Shown piece after piece: positions 1 through 6,171 of a stretch of DNA of 64,000 nucleotides (position 1 is its first letter; every line of letters begins with the position of its first letter). Below the pieces are notes generated by a model. That model worked only from the letters and a program-made list of their open reading frames with translations, made no database searches and was not told the DNA's origin. The translations under genes and the position numbers were made by a program. Location: positions 37,095 to 101,094 of the forward strand of contig PLXE01000105.1 in NCBI GenBank assembly GCA_003151335.1. Direction: 5' to 3'. Source of the stretch: Acidobacteriaceae bacterium. Its GTDB lineage: Bacteria > Acidobacteriota > Terriglobia > Terriglobales > Acidobacteriaceae.

Positions 1-548
1 ATTCGGACCATGCGCTCTGCCACGCCGAAATCCACCGCCCGCAGCGCATTGCGAACTAGCAGGCGCGCCGCATCTTTCTCGGCATAGTGCACCGAATCTT
101 CCAAGTCGAGAATGACCGCGTCCGGCCCATGCAGTCCGGCATTAATGAAATACTTGGGTTCGTTGCCGGGCAGATAAAGCCGCGACCGCCGCAGACGGTC
201 TCGCTGCGACGGCGCCGCCAGCGTCACCGCTTCCGGCAGCACTGACTTGCGTTGTGCGAGCCCGGCGCGGCGCACCGCCGCCTCAATGCGAGCTGCGATC
301 ACGAACGGCAGCGCGCCTTCATCCACGATCTCGATTAACGCGTGCTCGACGCCCAGCGTGCGCAGGACGTCGTGCACCTGCCGCCGGATGACCTCACCGT
401 AATACAATTCAACGCGCGAGCGCAGGCCGATCTCAATCCCGCCGCTGCCGCGTTCCTCGAAGCTGACGTACAAGTCGGAGCGAATGTCGTCGCCGCCGCG
501 TCCCGCCTCGCCTCGCCGCAATTCGCTAATTTTTGCCACTGCCGGCAT
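1..548 (-). CDS. CitD-CitE fusion (citrate-lyase acyl carrier joined to citryl-CoA lyase-type domain), 3' part outside window
   Basis: The reading frame stays open from an ATG at 548 to the left edge, so the end is missing. Residues ~1-95 match the citrate lyase gamma (CitD) acyl carrier: SDLYVSFEE, GGIEIGLRSRVELYYG and DEGALPFVIAARIEAAVRRA. Residues ~110 onward open a CitE/HpcH-HpaI aldolase domain (RRSRLYLPGN, DAVILDLEDSV). In citrate lyase CitD carries the prosthetic group and CitE cleaves the citryl thioester; these are usually separate proteins, so this is a fusion. The start overlaps the end of the upstream dehydrogenase by 23 bp, suggesting translational coupling in one minus-strand operon. 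The partner CitF (alpha subunit) is not visible and may lie further left. Substrate unknown; it need not be citrate. Confidence 0.82.
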   Translation of the reverse strand, partial: MPAVAKISELRRGEAGRGGDDIRSDLYVSFEERGSGGIEIGLRSRVELYYGEVIRRQVHDVLRTLGVEHALIEIVDEGALPFVIAARIEAAVRRAGLAQRKSVLPEAVTLAAPSQRDRLRRSRLYLPGNEPKYFINAGLHGPDAVILDLEDSVHYAEKDAARLLVRNALRAVDFGVAERMVR

Positions 549-1752
549 AAGCCTTCTCCACCGTCACCCCAAGCTTCGCCAGGATGGCGTCTGTCATCTG
601 CGTTGTCGAGGCGGCGCCCTGGGCCAGCGATTTCGCTCCGCCGGGGATGCGCATCATGTCATAGGTGCGCACTTGGCCTTCGGCCACAACCGCCGCGATA
701 GCATCGCGAATCTTGCGCGCCTTATCGTTCTCTCCAAGATGATCAAGCATCATCGCTGCCGAGAGAATCATAGCAATCGGGTTGACGATCGCCGGATCCA
801 ACTCGGCATACTTCGGAGCCGACCCATGTGTGGGCTCGAACACCGCGACCTCCTGGCCAATGTTGCCCGACGCCGCAAAACCAAGCCCACCAACCAGTCC
901 CGCGAATGCGTCGCTGATGACATCGCCGAACAAGTTGCTGGCCACGATCACGCCATACTCTTCCGGGTTCTTGGTCAGCCACATGGTCTGCGCATCGATA
1001 TTGGTGGACCACAGCGCAATGTCGCTATATTGCTTGTGCACTTCTTTGGCGGCTTCTTCCATCATGCCCGAAGTTTCGCGCAGCACGTTGGGCTTCTCGC
1101 AGATGGTCACCGATTTGTAGCCGTGCTTGCGCGCATGAAGGAATGCGGCCTCGCAAATCCGGCGCGCCGCCGGACGCGTGATGACGCGCACTGAAATCGC
1201 CAGGTCCTCGCCGGCGACGTTGGCGAACGGCTTGAACTTCGGATGGGTGCGTAATGCGTCACGCACCGGTTGCGGAGGATTCGTCCACTCCACTCCCGCG
1301 TACAGTCCTTCCGTGTTCTGGCGGAAGACCACCACGTCCACCTTGGGCTCCTCGTACCCGCCAGCCGGTTTCTGGCGGATAAAGTTGAGCGGGTTGCCGG
1401 GGAACGACAGGCACGGCCGCATGCACACATCGAGGTTGAAGATCTGTCGCATGGAAACGATCGGGCTGAAGTATTGGTAGCCTTTGCCGCGTAATGCAGG
1501 GCTCAACTCGGCCTCGGCCTCCTTCTTCGGCTTCGAGGTGATAGCGCCGAACAGACCGACCTTGTGCTGGCGCAGCAGTTCGATGGTGCGCTCGGGAAGC
1601 GCGTCGCCTTGCTTGATCCAGCACTCCCAGCCGATGTCGGCGTGTACGTACTCAGCCTCGAAACCAACGGCGTCGAGCACCCGAATCGCTTCGGGCAGGA
1701 CCTGGTTGCTAATGCCATCGCCCGGCATGGATACGACTTTACGTTTCGCCAT
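526..1752 (-). CDS. Isocitrate/homoisocitrate/isopropylmalate dehydrogenase family enzyme
   Basis: A 408-residue decarboxylating beta-hydroxyacid dehydrogenase. Visible motifs are the N-terminal PGDGIS, the LFGAITS loop, the substrate arginines in SMRQIFNLDVCMRP, FRQNTEGLYAG with the catalytic tyrosine, the metal site NLFGDVISDAFAGL and the cofactor segment FEPTHGSAPKYAE. The Lys-Tyr after HGSAP is the pair seen in NADP-dependent isocitrate dehydrogenases rather than the Asp-Ile of NAD-dependent relatives, so NADP use is inferred. The substrate loop lacks the Ser-x-Asn of true isocitrate dehydrogenase; the window's clear icd is at 50688-52115. The ATG at 1752 has AGAGGAG nine bases upstream; a TTG nine bases earlier is less likely. 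With a homoaconitase-like gene just upstream, homoisocitrate or a similar 2-hydroxy tricarboxylate is a likely substrate. Confidence 0.85.
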   Translation of the reverse strand: MAKRKVVSMPGDGISNQVLPEAIRVLDAVGFEAEYVHADIGWECWIKQGDALPERTIELLRQHKVGLFGAITSKPKKEAEAELSPALRGKGYQYFSPIVSMRQIFNLDVCMRPCLSFPGNPLNFIRQKPAGGYEEPKVDVVVFRQNTEGLYAGVEWTNPPQPVRDALRTHPKFKPFANVAGEDLAISVRVITRPAARRICEAAFLHARKHGYKSVTICEKPNVLRETSGMMEEAAKEVHKQYSDIALWSTNIDAQTMWLTKNPEEYGVIVASNLFGDVISDAFAGLVGGLGFAASGNIGQEVAVFEPTHGSAPKYAELDPAIVNPIAMILSAAMMLDHLGENDKARKIRDAIAAVVAEGQVRTYDMMRIPGGAKSLAQGAASTTQMTDAILAKLGVTVEKAYAGSGKN

Positions 1753-1807
1753 GAACGCCAACTCCTCTACTTGCCGCTACGCCGTTACCGTACTCCATTC
1801 CGCTTGC

Positions 1808-1835
1808 CATCCCGGGCGAGTCGAGGGACCTGCTT
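1808..1835 (+). repeat. CATCCCGGGCGAGTCGAGGGACC repeat-family copy
   Basis: A CATCCC...GAGTCGAGGGACCTGCTT segment. Related copies lie at 32699-32749 (plus orientation), 8813-8842 and about 18366-18420 (both inverted), all between genes. Function unknown. Confidence 0.6.
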
Positions 1836-1841
1836 CGGTAC

Positions 1842-1926
1842 CGTCCCTACGGGACTCAGATTCTCTCTCACGCCCACCCAGCGCTGAAGCGCTGGGCTAA
1901 GCTCTTCCACCCCCAAAGCGGGACTC
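1842..1926. repeat. Three-part palindromic intergenic repeat, copy A
   Basis: The element contains CGTCCCTACGGGACTC, then about 20 bases later ACCCAGCGCTGAAGCGCTGG followed by GCTAA, then CCCCAAAGCGGGACTC. The first two blocks are self-complementary. A second copy with the same three-block order is at 40579-40664. It fills part of the gap between the homoaconitase and dehydrogenase genes, and a GTCGAGGGACCTGC-type repeat abuts it on the left. Confidence 0.7.
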
Positions 1927-1940
1927 GTGTGTCGCCCCCT

Positions 1941-2005
1941 CACAATGTCCTCCATTGTGGGATCACTTATGTCACATTGTGGGATAGGCATTCTCCGACA
2001 TTGTG
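1941..2005. promoter_or_regulatory. Cluster of CACAATG/CATTGTG inverted and direct repeats
   Basis: CACAATG at 1941-1947 forms a perfect palindrome with CATTGTG at 1953-1959 (5-base spacer). CATTGTG recurs at 1975-1981 and 1999-2005, giving steps of 22 and 24 bases, close to two helical turns. The array lies between the homoaconitase stop and the dehydrogenase start, within one operon. It could be an operator set or a repeat-derived relic; no regulator is identified. Confidence 0.35.
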
Positions 2006-2011
2006 AGTTTC

Positions 2012-3985
2012 TTATGCATTTTGCACTTGCGCCGCCACCGTGCTCAACCCCAGCTTGCGGCTCACCAAGTTCTCCACTCCGCGGGCAATCACCAACGACT
2101 GCGGTACCGACCCTAGCGCCGGGAAAGTGAACTGCTCGCCTGCATAGCGAATGGTGCTCGCGGAAAAATCAACCTCGACCTCGTCACCGGGAATGATCGT
2201 CTTCTCCTTGCGCGCGACCGCGTCGGAAAACTTTGCGCGCAGGCGGTTTACCAGGTCGGGCGTCTCGATGCACAGAAATCCGTTATTGAACGCGTTGCGT
2301 AGATAGGTCTGCGAGAAGCTGCCCGCGATCACCAGTGGAATGCCCTTGTATTTTAGCGCCGTCACCGCCTGCTCGCGGCTGGAACCGGTGCCAAAGTTGA
2401 AGCTGCCGACAATAACGTCGCCCTCACGCGCGCGCCCAGCAAACTGCGGATCATAATTTTCCATCACTACGCGCGCCATCATCTCCGGGGTCATGTCTTC
2501 ACGATAGGTGTAGTCCTTACCATAGATGCCGTCGGTGTTCAGGTTGTCTTGCGGCAAGAAGATCAGCCTTCCGCGCACGCGCTGCGGAAATCCGGGCAGG
2601 ATTTCAACTCTCTCGGCCGAAGCCGCATCGGTGGCCGGCACTTCAAAATGTTTCTTCAGTTCGCGATACTCAGTCTCAGCAGGTCCACAGATGTAGCCGG
2701 CGACGGCGGAAGCGGCGACGACTTCGGGACTGCCAAGATAGCACTGCGCATCGCGCGAACCCATGCGCCCTTTGAAATTGCGATTGGTGGCGGAGATACC
2801 AACCTCGCCCGCTTCGAGCAATCCCGTACCCAGGCCGATGCACGGTCCGCATCCTGACGGCAGCGGATGCGCGCCCGCTTCGAGCAAGGTTTGCCACACG
2901 CCGCGCTTTTCCGCTTCCTCCTGCACCGCGCGACTGGCCGCCGCAAGATAGAACCGCACACCGTCCGCGACCTTCTTGCCTTGCAGCACCTTCGCCGCGG
3001 CCTCCAGGTCTTCCGGTCGCGAGTTCACGCAGGAAACGAGGTACGCCTTCTGGATGGCGACCTTCTTCTTCGCAATTTCGGCAACCGACTGCATCACCTG
3101 CACCGTATCCGGACCCGAAACATGCGGCGTGACCTCCGCAAGATTCAGCGTGATCCGGCCCGCGTACGACGCATCTTTGTCCGGAGCCGGAGGATTCGTG
3201 CGCCACTCCTCAAATCTGTCTTCGGGAATACGCGCGACCCCCTGCGCCCGTAATTCTCGATTGCGCGCTTCGAGGTAACGCAGCGTGACCTCATCCACCG
3301 GAAACCAGCCGACCAGCGTTCCCCACTCGGTGGACATGTTGGCGATGGTCAGCCGCGCGTCGATGCTGAGCGACGCCACGCCGGGCCCGGTGAATTCGAC
3401 GGCGGCGTTCAACACTTCTTCCCGGTTGTAGAGTCCGCACAACGTCACGATCACATCTTTGCCGGTCGCACCCGGCGCGAGCCGTCCTTCCAACAAAACC
3501 TGCACGGTCCGCGGAATCTGCCACCAGAATTCCCCCGTCGCCCAGATTGCGGCCGCGTCGGTGCGAACCACCGGCGTGCCGATCGCGCCCAATGCGCCAT
3601 ACATATTGGAGTGCGAATCGGAGGCGACGACAAATGTTCCGGGCAGCACGTAGCCCTTCTCCACCATGATCTGATGACCAATGCCGCTGCCCGGCGGATA
3701 GAAATCAGTGCCCTGCTCGCGCGCAAACGCCTCCATGCTGCGATACTTCGCCAGGTTCGACGCTTCCCTGTTCTGAATATCGTGGTCGGCGGTGATGACC
3801 GGCTGCGCCGGATCGTGTACCTTGTTCGCGCCTATGGCCTTGAATTTCTTCATGACCGCAGAAGTGTTGTCGTGGGTCATCACGTGATAAGGCCGGACGG
3901 AGAGGAAGTCACCTGCGCGCAGCGGGCGACCCGGCCCCTCGGCCATATGGGCTTGCGCGATCTTTTCGACGATGGTCTGTCCCAT
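2012..3985 (-). CDS. Homoaconitase-like (fungal Lys4-type) aconitase-family hydratase
   Basis: A 657-residue enzyme with both aconitase halves in one chain. The N-terminal half has VRPYHVMTHDNT, DHDIQN and SDSHSNMYGALGA. The [4Fe-4S] cysteines are in LVSCVNSR and PSGCGPCIG. The C-terminal swivel domain has NFGTGSSREQAVTALK. From memory of the family, the wording and the single-chain length around 660-690 fit eukaryotic homoaconitase (Lys4) better than bacterial AcnA (~890) or AcnB. Fungal homoaconitase hydrates homoaconitate to homoisocitrate but dehydrates homocitrate poorly. The PrpD-family dehydratase immediately upstream, one base away, could supply that missing step. Start ATG at 3985. 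Specific substrate is inferred, not shown. Confidence 0.85.
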   Translation of the reverse strand: MGQTIVEKIAQAHMAEGPGRPLRAGDFLSVRPYHVMTHDNTSAVMKKFKAIGANKVHDPAQPVITADHDIQNREASNLAKYRSMEAFAREQGTDFYPPGSGIGHQIMVEKGYVLPGTFVVASDSHSNMYGALGAIGTPVVRTDAAAIWATGEFWWQIPRTVQVLLEGRLAPGATGKDVIVTLCGLYNREEVLNAAVEFTGPGVASLSIDARLTIANMSTEWGTLVGWFPVDEVTLRYLEARNRELRAQGVARIPEDRFEEWRTNPPAPDKDASYAGRITLNLAEVTPHVSGPDTVQVMQSVAEIAKKKVAIQKAYLVSCVNSRPEDLEAAAKVLQGKKVADGVRFYLAAASRAVQEEAEKRGVWQTLLEAGAHPLPSGCGPCIGLGTGLLEAGEVGISATNRNFKGRMGSRDAQCYLGSPEVVAASAVAGYICGPAETEYRELKKHFEVPATDAASAERVEILPGFPQRVRGRLIFLPQDNLNTDGIYGKDYTYREDMTPEMMARVVMENYDPQFAGRAREGDVIVGSFNFGTGSSREQAVTALKYKGIPLVIAGSFSQTYLRNAFNNGFLCIETPDLVNRLRAKFSDAVARKEKTIIPGDEVEVDFSASTIRYAGEQFTFPALGSVPQSLVIARGVENLVSRKLGLSTVAAQVQNA

Positions 3986-3986
3986 C

Positions 3987-5429
3987 TCAATGACCTCCCG
4001 CCGCCAGTGCCCGGTCAGCCTTGAACAACTTCATCAGCGCAGTCACGCTCGGCTGCTTTTCGAGACTCCAGATGGCGTCCATGGCGCGGCGACGGGCTTC
4101 GCGCGACATCACCGGCTCCGCCAGCGCCTCGAATTTCTCTTCCACTTCCTTGTCGGTCAGCGGATTGCGCGGATCGCCCTTAGGATAATCGAGCTGCGTC
4201 GTGAACTCGCGGCCATCGATGGTGTGAATTCTCACGATCACCCGCTGCAGCGCCGGAAAGACTTTCTCGATCTCGGGATCGGCGGAAACGGCGATCTTGC
4301 TGAGCTGGGCGCGGATTACAGGGTCCATGATCTTCGCCTGAGTGAACTGCAGGGGAGTGACCTGGCGCTCAGCAATGGCAGCGGCAATAACATACGGCAG
4401 CGAGTGGTCGGCGGTCTCCTTGGTGTGCGGATCGTACTTGCTAGGATCGCTCAGAATGTCGGCCCCGCGCGCCGTGGTGCGGATATGCACTTTTGCTATG
4501 TCATTGGGCTTGAGGTCGTGGTCCTTCACCAGCGCAAGCACAGCGGAGATTGGCGTGTGCGTCAGGGCTTCGGTGGGAAATGCCTTCATCCCACATTGTG
4601 TGATACGCCACGAATCGCCCAGCCCGTCGGTCAGAATATTGAGCTTCCACTCTGGGCCAAAGCAGTGCACCAGTCCCTCTTTGCCATCGATCACATGCTC
4701 GGGCCCGGTATATCCCTTTTCCGCCAGCAAGGCGGCCAGCACACCACTCTGCGTGGCCATGGGATCGACGGTGTTCTTCATCATGGTCAGCTTGCCGGCG
4801 GTGACCGCACCCAGGGTGGCGCGCGCGCTGGCGCTGATGCCGATGGCGTGCTGAATTTGCTCGGCGCTGAGACACAGCATACGTCCAGCCACGATCGGCG
4901 AGACGAACGCGGTCAACGTGGCATGATGCCAGCCGCGCTCGCGAATGCCGGGGAAGGCCGCTTCGCACAGCCGCATCTCAAATTCGTGGCCCAGCACCAG
5001 ACCCACGATGAGTTCGCACCCATCGCTGCCGGCACGCTCACCGGCAGCCATCGCCGCAGGAAAAATGTCCGACGGGTGCGAAGGGTCCTGCTTCCAGTAA
5101 ATGTCGTTATAGTCCATGCAGCGAATCATCAGCGCGTTGGCCAGCGACGCCGACACCACATCCATCTGCCGGCCACTCCCAATCACGGTTGCACCACTCG
5201 GGCCTGCAATCTCGTTCAGCACCTCCAGCGCGATCATGACGTCATGCTGCTGGTAGCCGCCAAGCGCGCAGCCAACGCTGTCAAGCAAGAGGCGCTTAGC
5301 CTGATGCACCGCATCTTTGGAAAGGGAGATCTGCTCGAACTTCACACCGGCGGCCCATTGCGCCATGATCGCCGTGATCGTCGGCTTGGCGGCCGCTTTG
5401 CTCGGCGCTGGCGCAGTTGTGGTTGACAT
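3987..5429 (-). CDS. MmgE/PrpD family protein (2-methylcitrate dehydratase-like)
   Basis: A 480-residue protein. MmgE/PrpD enzymes dehydrate 2-methylcitrate or related tricarboxylates without an iron-sulfur cluster. Family signatures are MDYNDIYWKQDPSHPSDIFPA (about residues 95-115), ITQCGMKAFPTEA and ETADHSLPYVIAAAI. The start is set at ATG 5429, preceded by GAGGAG; a longer in-frame extension upstream reads as unstructured Arg-rich sequence and is not credible. The stop is one base before the homoaconitase-like start, and the HD-like gene ends 24 bases upstream, so an operon is likely. It probably performs the first dehydration of whatever tricarboxylate the operon handles. Confidence 0.88.
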   Translation of the reverse strand: MSTTTAPAPSKAAAKPTITAIMAQWAAGVKFEQISLSKDAVHQAKRLLLDSVGCALGGYQQHDVMIALEVLNEIAGPSGATVIGSGRQMDVVSASLANALMIRCMDYNDIYWKQDPSHPSDIFPAAMAAGERAGSDGCELIVGLVLGHEFEMRLCEAAFPGIRERGWHHATLTAFVSPIVAGRMLCLSAEQIQHAIGISASARATLGAVTAGKLTMMKNTVDPMATQSGVLAALLAEKGYTGPEHVIDGKEGLVHCFGPEWKLNILTDGLGDSWRITQCGMKAFPTEALTHTPISAVLALVKDHDLKPNDIAKVHIRTTARGADILSDPSKYDPHTKETADHSLPYVIAAAIAERQVTPLQFTQAKIMDPVIRAQLSKIAVSADPEIEKVFPALQRVIVRIHTIDGREFTTQLDYPKGDPRNPLTDKEVEEKFEALAEPVMSREARRRAMDAIWSLEKQPSVTALMKLFKADRALAAGGH

Positions 5430-5452
5430 CAGAGTCTTCTCCTCGTTTCCTT

Positions 5453-5995
5453 CTATTTCGCCAGGTTCTTGAACGGCAGAAAGGCCATGAAATCGGCGTG
5501 GTGCACGATGTAGGCCTCGGTGGTGCGCTTCACCAGATCGCCTTCGGCGGCATGCGCCGCGATGATGTGGCACACCGCGTCAGGCACGCCGCATTCCATC
5601 GCCAGCGCCACCCCGGTAAACGGATGCCGCAGCAACTCGCCGCGCTTGCTTTGGCGGGTCTTGCCGCCGACGTTCTCGTACTCCAGTAATTTCCCGACGT
5701 CGGCCAGAATCGCGCCCGCAATCACGGTGTCCATGTCGATGGGCAGCGCGCGCCCCATAAATTCCTTCATGCTCTCGGCCGCCTTGCGTGCGATGTGTAC
5801 CACGCAGCGCTTGTGCTCCATGAACGTCGTAGGGCAGTTCGGCACCAGCAGAGTGAACGGAATGCGATTCAGGTCATCCGGGGTGAGCGGGCTTTGTTCG
5901 AAGGCGTGCTGCCACGTCTCTATGACCTGCTCACGCAGCCCGGGCGACTGAATCCACTCGATCTCCGGCCACAATTTAAGGACTGCTTCGCGCAT
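5453..5995 (-). CDS. HD-domain-like protein with an altered HD dyad
   Basis: A 180-residue protein starting MREAVLKLWPEIEW. The helical HD-domain layout is visible: a histidine in VVHIARKAAES, then AGAILADVGKLLEYE where a normal HD protein has LHDIGK, then HPFTGVALA, IIAAHAAEGD and the late VHHADFM. The first residue of the HD pair is alanine here, so canonical two-metal phosphohydrolase activity is doubtful. It is the first gene of the tricarboxylate operon; a regulatory or accessory role is possible but not shown. The gap upstream (5996-6171) holds repeat-like palindromic sequence. Confidence 0.7.
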   Translation of the reverse strand: MREAVLKLWPEIEWIQSPGLREQVIETWQHAFEQSPLTPDDLNRIPFTLLVPNCPTTFMEHKRCVVHIARKAAESMKEFMGRALPIDMDTVIAGAILADVGKLLEYENVGGKTRQSKRGELLRHPFTGVALAMECGVPDAVCHIIAAHAAEGDLVKRTTEAYIVHHADFMAFLPFKNLAK

Positions 5996-6171
5996 CAGTA
6001 CTCCTCCGCGAAATCCCCGTTGAAGCAAAACCGGTTTGGATGGGCACCCTCGCACTCTGGGACTAACGGGGCGAAATCCCGTCTGAGGGCTAAACAAGTA
6101 TTCGTATCATTTCTTCCCGTAGAAGAGCTAGGACGCGCGTCACAGAGGGGATCAGTTTCTCAAGGCCCTGT

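Noticed and set aside
1785..1991. A 68-codon minus-strand frame between dehydrogenase and homoaconitase
   Set aside because: It translates two intergenic repeats and the CATTGTG array; no protein resemblance.
3972..5426. A 484-codon open frame on the plus strand
   Set aside because: It lies antisense to the PrpD gene, has no recognisable domain and reflects high GC third positions of the real gene.
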